In this document: positions 1 to 5,183 of the stretch, piece by piece
How positions within the stretch are numbered: the stretch's first letter is position 1
How the letters are laid out: each line of letters opens with the position of its first letter
Origin: Succinivibrionaceae bacterium
GTDB lineage: Bacteria > Pseudomonadota > Gammaproteobacteria > Enterobacterales > Succinivibrionaceae
Direction of reading: 5' to 3'
Assembly (NCBI GenBank): GCA_003477345.1
Contig: DMTG01000158.1
Span: 1-6,785, forward strand
Length of the DNA stretch: 6,785 nucleotides
The notes under the pieces: model-generated
The model's database searches: none
What the model saw: the letters and a program-made list of their open reading frames with translations, nothing else
What the model was told of the DNA's origin: nothing
Made by a program: the position numbers and the translations under genes

Positions 1-36
1 TTAGCAAGAGGAGGAAGTCAAAAGGACATACCTGAT

Positions 37-753
37 ATGGCCAGAATAGCAGACTTTATAAAAATACATCTGCCTCTTGCAGTGCTGCTGACCATAGGCG
101 CCTCCCTGCCCGCTGCCAAAGCAACACCGGAAGAAGCCGAATTCTACAGACATGTGGCCGAACAGTACATGCTGGCACAGTTCAAACCGCAGGATGATTT
201 AAAGGTAGAGGTAGTTGCTTCGGAAATAAGCGACAACCGAAATTTTGGCGGCAAGTGCGAAGGATATCTTACAGCTGAACTCAAAGGCAGAGAAATAAGA
301 CAAAGCTCAGCGGTTAAACTGGTCTGCAGAAAGCCTAACAATAAGTTCACCATCATAGTACCGGTCTCTGTACGCCTGCTGAGACCTCAGCTGGTGGCAA
401 GCCAGGCTATGGCAAAGGGCACTATAATTACGCAGGACATGCTCAAAACCATCTGGACTGACAGTAATTCCGCTCTTGCCGGCATTGCCGGACTCGAAAG
501 AGAAGCCATCGGCAGCCGTGTCAAAAAAGACATCAAGCAGGGAGAGCCTATCCACAACAACTCTTTCTGCCTTGTCTGCAAAGGTGATCTTGTAAGCATA
601 GAAGCCAAACAGGGAAACTTATACCTGAGAACAACCGGGGAATCCTTAAGTGACGGCAATTTCAACGAAACAGTTCAGGTTAGGAATCCCAAAAGTAAAA
701 AAGTCATAAAAGCAAAAGTGTCTGGCGGGCAGACCGTGGAAGTAGTTTTTTAA
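37..753 (+). CDS. flgA: FlgA, periplasmic chaperone for flagellar P-ring assembly
   Basis: The 238-residue product is a secreted FlgA. In this family the protein acts in the periplasm to help FlgI polymerise into the P ring around the rod. An N-terminal signal peptide is visible (hydrophobic stretch about residues 12-24, likely cleavage after the AAKA near residue 29). The C-terminal SAF/FlgA domain runs from about residue 115 to the end, with the typical pattern of a leucine/proline lead-in, 'KGTIITQDML' (128-137), 'GSRVKKDIKQGEPI' (159-172) and a final 'VEVVF'. Four cysteines (74, 97, 178, 181) include a CLVC pair before the KGD turn. The chosen ATG has AAAGGA about 10 nt upstream. The frame stays open to the window edge with no better start visible. 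Its promoter lies outside the window. flgM follows in the same direction after 172 bp. Confidence 0.93.
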   Translation: MARIADFIKIHLPLAVLLTIGASLPAAKATPEEAEFYRHVAEQYMLAQFKPQDDLKVEVVASEISDNRNFGGKCEGYLTAELKGREIRQSSAVKLVCRKPNNKFTIIVPVSVRLLRPQLVASQAMAKGTIITQDMLKTIWTDSNSALAGIAGLEREAIGSRVKKDIKQGEPIHNNSFCLVCKGDLVSIEAKQGNLYLRTTGESLSDGNFNETVQVRNPKSKKVIKAKVSGGQTVEVVF

Positions 754-760
754 ACTTTTT

Positions 761-818
761 CATTAATTTTTTTTACTTTTTAAAAAGCATATTGATTTTA
801 ATACATTAATTTTTTTTA
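761..818. repeat. AT-tract direct repeat in the flgA-flgM gap
   Basis: A 15-bp word, CATTAATTTTTTTTA, occurs twice (761-775 and 804-818), 43 bp apart. It lies in a stretch of roughly 100 bp (754-850) made almost only of A and T. A 12-bp palindrome, CTTTTTAAAAAG, sits between the copies at 776-787. No GC-rich terminator stem follows flgA, so read-through into flgM is possible. The tract lies directly upstream of the sigma28-like flgM promoter and may act as an UP-like or curved element; that role is inference. Confidence 0.7.
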
Positions 819-838
819 TTAATTTTATTAAAATTTAC

Positions 839-865
839 TTAAGTATTTTTGGATTCCGTCGTTAA
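839..865 (+). promoter_or_regulatory. Sigma28 (FliA)-type promoter for flgM
   Basis: TTAAGTAT (839-846) and GTCGTTAA (858-865) are separated by exactly 11 bp. The sigma28 consensus is TAAAGTTT-N11-GCCGATAA, and each element matches at 6 of 8 positions with the correct spacing. Transcription would start near 872 and give a leader of about 55 nt before flgM. flgM is a classic FliA-dependent late gene in enterics and vibrios, so the position makes biological sense. Confidence 0.6.
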
Positions 866-886
866 TAAGATAAACAACATGGAATT

Positions 887-903
887 GTACCTTTCAAAGG
901 TAC
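887..903 (+). repeat. Short hairpin in the flgM leader
   Basis: GTACCTTT and AAAGGTAC are perfect 8-bp inverted arms around a single C. In RNA this gives a hairpin with a small TTCAA-like loop. It falls in the predicted flgM 5' leader and ends 10 nt before the GAGGG ribosome binding site (914-918). It could protect the message, modulate translation or bind a protein. No T-tract follows, so it is not a terminator. Confidence 0.6.
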
Positions 904-925
904 CTAGTTAATTGAGGGTGACATT

Positions 926-1267
926 ATGGCAATCGATATTTTAAGCGATCGTTCTATGAACGGCTTGCAAGAGAGCGTTGCCAATGCCAATCGCACGGCA
1001 ATAGCTAACAAGGCTGCCACAACCGCTGCGACAAAAGGCGATGCTGCATCAGCTAGCGCTACAAGAGCAGATGCTGTAGTCCTTACTGATTCAGCAAAAA
1101 GTCTGGCAAAGGCTACTGAAAAAGCTAAAGCGTCTGACGGTATTGATCATGCAAAGGTCGATAAGCTGAAAAAAGAAATTCAGGACGGTTCTTATAAAGT
1201 TAATTATGAGTCCGTCGCATCAAAGCTGATTGATGCTGAAGACGAATTGTCAGCCATATTTGGCTAA
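926..1267 (+). CDS. flgM: FlgM, anti-sigma28 factor
   Basis: FlgM binds FliA (sigma28) in the cytoplasm and is exported through the completed hook-basal body, which releases the late flagellar genes. The 113-residue protein has the family layout: a short N-terminal secretion segment, a disordered alanine-rich middle (about 27-50), then the conserved 'VVLTDSAKSL' (51-60), 'KVDKLKKEIQDGSYKVN' (77-93) and C-terminal helix 'VASKLIDAEDELSAIFG' that contacts sigma28. The length is close to that of enteric FlgM (about 97), with extra alanine-rich sequence. The ribosome binding site GAGGG lies 7 nt before the ATG. A sigma28-like promoter lies 60 bp upstream, giving the usual autoregulated loop. Unlike the common flgM-flgN pair, flgN does not follow; a convergent terminator ends the unit just after the stop. 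Confidence 0.92.
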   Translation: MAIDILSDRSMNGLQESVANANRTAIANKAATTAATKGDAASASATRADAVVLTDSAKSLAKATEKAKASDGIDHAKVDKLKKEIQDGSYKVNYESVASKLIDAEDELSAIFG

Positions 1268-1279
1268 CAAAAAAAATGC

Positions 1280-1313
1280 AAACCAGCTGAATTGCAGGAG
1301 GTTCAGCTGGTTT
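1280..1313. terminator. Bidirectional terminator between flgM and the ATPase gene
   Basis: AAACCAGCTGAA (1280-1291) and TTCAGCTGGTTT (1302-1313) form a perfect 12-bp stem with a 10-nt loop. On the minus strand the stem is followed by GCA and a run of eight T. On the plus strand the run is weaker (TTTACTTTAT). It lies 12 bp after the flgM stop and 80 bp past the end of the convergent ATPase gene, so it can serve both. Confidence 0.88.
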
Positions 1314-1339
1314 ACTTTATCCGGAATATCTACTTTTAA

Positions 1340-1378
1340 TTAACAGGATATTATTGTTATATAAACAATATCTGTTAA
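1340..1378. repeat. Imperfect dyad downstream of the ATPase gene
   Basis: TTAACAG (1340-1346) pairs perfectly with CTGTTAA (1372-1378). Pairing continues through ATATT/AATAT after a one-base bulge (G1347), and the loop is AT-rich. On the minus strand it comes right after the ATPase stop codon. It lacks a T-run, so it may be a 3'-end stabilising hairpin or part of a composite terminator. Confidence 0.45.
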
Positions 1379-1393
1379 CAATCCTAAAATTTT

Positions 1394-2521
1394 TTATTCG
1401 GCCTTTTTCTTCACAGAACTTTTTCTTTTTGCTCTGGCAACTTTTCCTGCTGCGTCAAGATCTTCAGACAGGCCGGCAGCTGAATCTTCAGCGCCAGAAG
1501 AGCTCTGCTTATCGCCATCTGTATTCTCGCTCGTACCTGCAGCATGACCGAATACATCATTGCACAGCCTTAATACATACTCTCTTTCAACTTTCGGAAG
1601 CCTCATGGCGTAAGCTATGCTGACCGCCTGCTGAACAGATATTCTCGAGCTGATACTCATTAATGTGGCTATGCGGATCAGTGTTCTGGTGGTAAATGGC
1701 GCTGACAGCTGAGATTCAGCTGAATCATCTGCCTCAGGATCACCTAAAGATACCCGTCTGAGCTCCCCGGCAAAGCGCACCAGTTCTTTGGCCAGAGCTT
1801 CATCTATTGACGGACAGCAGCTTCTGATTATCGAAAGCTCTGCCTTTGGATAGGGATAGCTCATTTCAAGAAAACGCCAGCGGTCCAGAAAAGCCTGATT
1901 TAAAAGACGTGCGCCATTGTAAAAACCCACACTGTCTCCGTTGCCCTTGGTATTGGCCGTAGCGATTACTCTGAAAAACGGATGCGGCATGATAACTTCA
2001 CCATTGTTGGCAACTACCGTCAGCGGTTTACCTTCAAGCACATCATTAAGGGCCGACAGATCTCCAGGTGCCATAAGATCGATTTCGTTAAGAATCAGGA
2101 TCTCTCCGTATTTCATGGCTCTTGCAAGCGGTCCATATTCAAACTCAAGACGCCCGTTTCTTAAATTCATATGTCCGATCAGCTCCATCGATTCTGTTTT
2201 GTTGGACAGGGTAAGCTGCTCTACTCCCCAGTTCAGGCGGGCTGCCACCTGCAGAACCTGAGAGGTTTTACCGCACCCTGACGGACCGCTGATATACAGA
2301 CAGTCATTCAGAGGATGAGCAAGGTACAATAGAATCTCGTTTAACGCATCCTTGGTAAATACGTAGCTGGCATTAATCTGCGGAATAAAGCTCGCTCCAT
2401 CTGAGGTCGGTGCCTGCATGGTGCCGATTAACAGATCACTGCAGTTAAAGATTTCTGAAAGATTTAACTCATCATTAACGTTTTTTTTCGGCACGGCTGC
2501 ACCGAGGGCTTGTTCAGTCAT
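1394..2521 (-). CDS. CobS/MoxR-type AAA+ ATPase, function unknown
   Basis: A single AAA+ domain spans about residues 55-310 of 375. Walker A is GPSGCGKT (79-86). Walker B is ILILNEID (141-148), where the usual Asp is Asn145. Sensor 1 is 'VIATAN' (185-190). The block 'GDSVGFYNGARLLNQAFLDRW' (195-215) resembles the CobS-type signature, with a likely arginine finger at Arg214, and 'TTRTL' (277-281) fits sensor 2. Such ATPases remodel protein partners or insert metals, usually with a von Willebrand A (vWA) partner such as CobT; none is encoded here. The C-terminus (about 330-375) is low-complexity, first acidic/serine-rich, then lysine-rich. The ATG has AAAGGAAG upstream and sits 22 bp after the SSB-like gene, so the two form an operon. 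No cobalamin genes are present, so a cobaltochelatase role is not supported. A flagellar role is not evident. Confidence 0.85.
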   Translation of the reverse strand: MTEQALGAAVPKKNVNDELNLSEIFNCSDLLIGTMQAPTSDGASFIPQINASYVFTKDALNEILLYLAHPLNDCLYISGPSGCGKTSQVLQVAARLNWGVEQLTLSNKTESMELIGHMNLRNGRLEFEYGPLARAMKYGEILILNEIDLMAPGDLSALNDVLEGKPLTVVANNGEVIMPHPFFRVIATANTKGNGDSVGFYNGARLLNQAFLDRWRFLEMSYPYPKAELSIIRSCCPSIDEALAKELVRFAGELRRVSLGDPEADDSAESQLSAPFTTRTLIRIATLMSISSRISVQQAVSIAYAMRLPKVEREYVLRLCNDVFGHAAGTSENTDGDKQSSSGAEDSAAGLSEDLDAAGKVARAKRKSSVKKKAE

Positions 2522-2543
2522 AAAAACTTCCTTTAATTAATTT

Positions 2544-2888
2544 TTAAATAGCTATTTGTTTCAGACAGCAGTCAGCATCAATGCACAAAAGCCTTTCTGC
2601 TAAAACATAGGTTGTGACTATCGAGCCGTCCCCAGTCTTCAGAACCCGATTCCTCAGGTTTCCAATCACTAAAACAGACTTGTCGGCAGCAAGACAGGAA
2701 GAGGGAATATATTTGCTTAGGCTCTGTGGTATCAGAACAAAAATTAAGCAGCAATCCTCTGAACTCTCTTCAGCTCCCCTGAAAGTCTCTATTTCCAGCA
2801 GAAAGCTGTCGGAATTAATATTTGATAAATGCCCCTTAAGCATTTTGGTTATTTTTCCCTTAAGAAGCACTTTGTTTGAAAAGGTCAT
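2544..2888 (-). CDS. Small SSB-like OB-fold protein
   Basis: I choose the ATG at 2888 (114 residues) over the GTG at 2900, because GGAG at 2895-2898 sits 6 nt before the ATG and the protein then begins 'MTFSNKVLLKGKI', like the first strand of SSB. The visible pattern is that of a single OB fold: 'NKVLLKGKITK' (5-15), 'SFLLEIETFRG', 'LIFVLIPQSLSKYI', then 'KSVLVIGNLRNRVLKTGDGSIVTTYVLAERL', which parallels the SSB 'V.GRLR.R..' strand and loop. There is no acidic SSB tail, so it is not the housekeeping SSB. Diverged single-domain SSB/PriB-like proteins are the nearest family I recognise. It is the first gene of a two-gene operon with the AAA+ ATPase, which suggests a joint action on nucleic acid; that is inference. 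It has five cysteines, including two CC pairs. Confidence 0.6.
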   Translation of the reverse strand: MTFSNKVLLKGKITKMLKGHLSNINSDSFLLEIETFRGAEESSEDCCLIFVLIPQSLSKYIPSSCLAADKSVLVIGNLRNRVLKTGDGSIVTTYVLAERLLCIDADCCLKQIAI

Positions 2889-2917
2889 GCAAATCTCCAC
2901 ATTCAGGATTTGCAGTA

Positions 2918-2945
2918 ATGATAAAAGACGTTAAATAAGCACCAA
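2918..2945 (-). promoter_or_regulatory. Candidate sigma70 promoter for the OB-fold/ATPase operon
   Basis: On the minus strand TTGGTG (2945-2940) and TATCAT (2923-2918) are 16 bp apart. The -10 matches 5 of 6 consensus bases and the -35 only 3 of 6, so an activator may be needed. The start would be near 2911, giving a leader of about 22 nt. The -35 directly abuts the 13-bp dyad at 2946-2980. Confidence 0.35.
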
Positions 2946-2980
2946 TGTCAGAAAATGTAGCTTTTGGACATTTTCTGACA
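2946..2980. repeat. Perfect 13-bp dyad, operator-like, upstream of the OB-fold/ATPase operon
   Basis: TGTCAGAAAATGT (2946-2958) and ACATTTTCTGACA (2968-2980) are perfect inverted copies separated by 9 bp. No T-run follows on either strand, so it does not look like an intrinsic terminator. It lies immediately upstream of the candidate promoter and 58 bp before the OB-fold start. That position fits a regulator-binding site. Confidence 0.7.
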
Positions 2981-2991
2981 CAAAAACCAAA

Positions 2992-3021
2992 AAAAATGTC
3001 TGAACCAGGTCAGACATTTTT
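2992..3021. terminator. Terminator of the flgO-flgP-flgN operon
   Basis: AAAAATGTCTGA (2992-3003) and TCAGACATTTTT (3010-3021) form a perfect 12-bp stem with a 6-nt loop (ACCAGG). On the minus strand the stem runs into eight T and then a further T-rich stretch, a classic intrinsic terminator 16 bp after the flgN stop. It isolates flgN from the OB-fold/ATPase operon. The core AAAATGTC/GACATTTT is shared with the neighbouring dyad at 2946-2980. Confidence 0.85.
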
Positions 3022-3037
3022 CTCTTATTGCACTTTA

Positions 3038-3520
3038 TCAGCAGGAAACTGACAGTCTCGACAGGCCTCTTGCCGTAGTATTGCCCTTGTTGGTATAGGT
3101 CATATTTCTGGTATATCTGTCTCTGGTAGCCATCAGCAGGCCAGATATTCTTCTGTTTGAATTGATATTGAAGTTTATGAGCTTACCGTTTATTTCATTG
3201 CGCTGTTTGCAGTCCATAAGCGCTTTCTTGATTAAATCCACCTTGGCTGCGTAGGTTGTTTTTAACAGAGCCTTTTCAGGATGAAGCCTCATGCGCTGAT
3301 CGTTGCTCTGCAGTTTAAGCATAAGCTGGGATTTTATTTCACTGATCTCGTTTAAGGACTCCATTAAGCGATCACGAAGCGCAATTCTTTCGCGGGCCAG
3401 TAATTTTGTAAGCTCACCTAGGATAACCTCCTGATCCTTTAAATAATCTCCGATAGGTTTTACTGTATTGCCAGAGTTAATCTTGTTGAAAGGAGTTCTA
3501 GTAAAAGTTGCCTGTGCCAT
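3038..3520 (-). CDS. flgN: FlgN, export chaperone for hook-filament junction proteins
   Basis: FlgN is a cytoplasmic helical chaperone that delivers FlgK and FlgL to the flagellar export gate. The 160-residue product is almost all helix. It has the N-terminal family signature 'LTKLLARERIALRDR' (37-51) and the C-terminal block 'NEINGKLINFNINSNRRISGLL' (108-129), followed by 'TYTNKGNTTARG', which resembles the tail of vibrio-type FlgN. An N-terminal extension of about 25 residues makes it slightly longer than usual (about 140). It is the last gene of the flgO-flgP-flgN operon, with a TAGGAGG ribosome binding site overlapping the flgP stop. A strong terminator follows. Its place away from flgM, and on the opposite strand, is unusual. 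Confidence 0.85.
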   Translation of the reverse strand: MAQATFTRTPFNKINSGNTVKPIGDYLKDQEVILGELTKLLARERIALRDRLMESLNEISEIKSQLMLKLQSNDQRMRLHPEKALLKTTYAAKVDLIKKALMDCKQRNEINGKLINFNINSNRRISGLLMATRDRYTRNMTYTNKGNTTARGLSRLSVSC

Positions 3521-3527
3521 AATTTTG

Positions 3528-3534
3528 CCTCCTA
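3528..3534 (-). promoter_or_regulatory. flgN ribosome binding site overlapping the flgP stop
   Basis: On the minus strand TAGGAGG contains the flgP stop codon (TAG, 3534-3532) and a near-perfect Shine-Dalgarno, 7 nt before the flgN ATG. A ribosome ending flgP would sit on the flgN initiation site, so the two genes are probably translationally coupled. Confidence 0.8.
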
Positions 3535-3978
3535 TAGTACGCCGCGCATGTCATACATGTCGTAAACAGCTCTGGTATCGAGTTCAAGCTCTGTTACATA
3601 GGTATTGCCCAGAGGATACTGTCTTATTACTCTGGCGCCGTGGACAAAGCCCTCTACCTCGGTATAAATGCTGTCATTGCGTTCACGCGTATTGCTAAGA
3701 CCGGTATGGGTCTTTACATAAACTCCATTCAGCTGTTCGCTAAGTTCTCTGTAGGCCTCAAGCTTGGATGCACGCATGGCCTGAATCTCTCTATCCGTAG
3801 TTGTAGGTCCCGGCTGACGGGAGAGGATTGCGTATCCGGTGGCTCTCAGCACTGGGAAATCATCTGGCTTGTTGACTCCGGTATCCGTATAGGTAAAGTT
3901 GCGCAGTACCGTGCTGCTGCAGCCCTGCAGTGCCAGACTGAGAAGACAGGCACTTATAATTACAGCTAGTTTCTTCAT
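3532..3978 (-). CDS. flgP: FlgP, flagellar outer-membrane lipoprotein (LPP20 family)
   Basis: This 148-residue lipoprotein has a lysine-start signal peptide and lipobox LQGC, with lipidated Cys20. The mature part matches the FlgP/LPP20 pattern: 'FPVLRATGYAIL' (41-52), then a long helix 'DREIQAMRASKLEAYRELSEQLNGVYV' (62-88), then 'GFVHGARVI' (110-118) and 'VTELELDTRAVYDMY' (128-142). In Vibrio and Campylobacter FlgP is an outer-membrane protein needed for full motility and forms part of the extra basal-body structures. No Asp or Glu follows the Cys (it is Ser21-Ser22), so it should reach the outer membrane by the Lol rule. It lies 9 bp after flgO, with its TAGGAGG ribosome binding site overlapping the flgO stop. 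It should be made from the sigma54 promoter upstream of flgO. Confidence 0.9.
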   Translation of the reverse strand: MKKLAVIISACLLSLALQGCSSTVLRNFTYTDTGVNKPDDFPVLRATGYAILSRQPGPTTTDREIQAMRASKLEAYRELSEQLNGVYVKTHTGLSNTRERNDSIYTEVEGFVHGARVIRQYPLGNTYVTELELDTRAVYDMYDMRGVL

Positions 3979-3983
3979 CTTTT

Positions 3984-3990
3984 CCTCCTA
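3984..3990 (-). promoter_or_regulatory. flgP ribosome binding site overlapping the flgO stop
   Basis: The flgO stop codon TAG (3990-3988) is the first part of TAGGAGG, 5 nt before the flgP ATG on the minus strand. It is the same arrangement as at the flgP-flgN junction and suggests translational coupling of flgO and flgP. Confidence 0.8.
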
Positions 3991-5040
3991 CCTGCTGAAG
4001 CGCTCGTACTGACTGGCATCATGACTGTCTCTGACAATCTGATCTTTCATCTGATAGCTGCTTGCAGGATAGATAATTGGATCCTGTGCACCGATTCCCA
4101 GAAAATTCTTGACCGGGGAGCCATTCTTATACAGATATTCTTCATAATTGCCAGTCGAGGTTGAAGGAACCTTGGCGCCTTTTGGATAATATCTGCTGTT
4201 AAAGGAACTGCTGTGATGGATATTGTCATTAATTACCTGGGCAGGGCTCTTTTCTTTGCTTGAAGATGCAGATCCTGAAGAGGAAGTACTCTGAGTCTTT
4301 GAATTCTGAGCTGTCGCTTTGCTGCCTTTTGAATTATAGGCATAGGTAGACTGGGCACCTCCGTAATAGTCTCCGCTGTTTTTTACCTTGGAAGATGCCG
4401 GATCAGCACTTGAATATGAAGCTACACCGTATAAGGTACAGTTCTTTTCAGCCGTACGATAGCAGTATGGAAGTTCTGAATAAGGGATAAAGCCTGTTGA
4501 AGAACCGGTTACAGAAGAGTCCTCCATATTAATGACTCTGGCTACCAGTACCACGCCGTCACGGTTTCTGGTGATGGTGCCGGCCAGTACATGATGAACC
4601 ATGGCTCTCTGGGCTATCTTGCGCCAGTTTCTTGAAAATACGAATTCGCCGGTCTTCGATACCGAGATGTTTCCTGTAATTTTAAATTCAAATACCGGAA
4701 TTCCGCGTCTGTCCAGCTCATGGATGAAAACTTCACCCAGCTGACGGCCAAGATAGCCTGCGTCTTCATAGGTATCGGTATCTACAAAGGACGTTACTGC
4801 TACACGCGGGAACACAACCTTTTTAGGATTATCCGTTTTCTGGGTAACCTCCAGATCGCGCAGCATGGTAGCAAACAGAACATCAGACATCTGAGAGGCA
4901 ACTTTACTTACCTGCATACCAGATCCGGAATAGACATGCTCATTTCCGATTTTATTGCCATTATTGGCATTATTTGCCGAGCATCCGACAAGTACAAGAG
5001 CAGCGGCGAAGCATAACGCTTTATAAATTATTCTCTCCAT
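3988..5040 (-). CDS. flgO: FlgO, flagellar outer-membrane lipoprotein with serine-rich tail
   Basis: The ATG at 5040 is preferred over the one at 5076. GAGGG lies 5 nt upstream of it, and the protein then begins with a clean lipoprotein signal, lipobox LVGC with Cys20, giving 350 residues. The FlgO domain covers about 42-205: 'KVASQMSDVLFATML' (46-60), 'RVAVTSFVDTDTYEDAGYLGRQLGEVFIHEL' (79-109), 'GIPVFEFKITGNI' (113-125) and 'HHVLAGTITRNRDGVVLVARVI' (149-170). In Vibrio FlgO is an outer-membrane protein that works with FlgP and FlgT around the basal body. A cysteine pair (193, 201) ends the domain. After it comes a low-complexity Ser/Tyr/Gly/Lys-rich region (about 205-300) and a tail to 350, which I do not recognise and which seems longer than in usual FlgO. 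It is the first gene of a three-gene operon behind a sigma54 promoter. Confidence 0.87.
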   Translation of the reverse strand: MERIIYKALCFAAALVLVGCSANNANNGNKIGNEHVYSGSGMQVSKVASQMSDVLFATMLRDLEVTQKTDNPKKVVFPRVAVTSFVDTDTYEDAGYLGRQLGEVFIHELDRRGIPVFEFKITGNISVSKTGEFVFSRNWRKIAQRAMVHHVLAGTITRNRDGVVLVARVINMEDSSVTGSSTGFIPYSELPYCYRTAEKNCTLYGVASYSSADPASSKVKNSGDYYGGAQSTYAYNSKGSKATAQNSKTQSTSSSGSASSSKEKSPAQVINDNIHHSSSFNSRYYPKGAKVPSTSTGNYEEYLYKNGSPVKNFLGIGAQDPIIYPASSYQMKDQIVRDSHDASQYERFSR

Positions 5041-5111
5041 TCTGACCCTCTTGTTTAATAATTTAATATTGAACATACTTCTACAAAATATGTCGTACTT
5101 GATTAGAACAA

Positions 5112-5127
5112 TGCAATTTCAATGCCA
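5112..5127 (-). promoter_or_regulatory. Sigma54 promoter for flgO-flgP-flgN
   Basis: On the minus strand TGGCAT (5127-5122), 5 bp, then TTGCA (5116-5112) match the -24/-12 consensus TGGCAC-N5-TTGCA. The invariant GG and GC are exactly 10 bp apart. Transcription would start near 5101, giving a leader of about 60 nt before flgO. A sigma54 enhancer-binding protein of the FlrC/FleR type is the expected activator. Confidence 0.8.
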
Positions 5128-5183
5128 GACATAAGCGTCAAAATTCTGAGAGTTTTATAAATATATGTGCCAGATCCAAGAAA

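Noticed and set aside
1394..2521. CobS cobaltochelatase subunit
   Set aside because: The resemblance is in the AAA+ domain only; no CobN, CobT or other cobalamin gene is nearby, so only a CobS-like fold is claimed.
2889..2900. GTG start extending the OB-fold protein by 4 residues
   Set aside because: The GGAG that serves the ATG at 2888 lies inside this extension, and the GTG has no good ribosome binding site of its own.
5041..5076. Upstream ATG extending FlgO by 12 residues
   Set aside because: The extension would put a charged segment before the signal peptide, whereas the ATG at 5040 has a GAGGG site at good spacing and gives a normal lipoprotein signal.
5157..5172. Second sigma54-like site on the minus strand, upstream of flgO
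   Set aside because: The -24 box is perfect (TGGCAC at 5172-5167) but the -12 position reads TTTAT with no GC, so only half the promoter is present.
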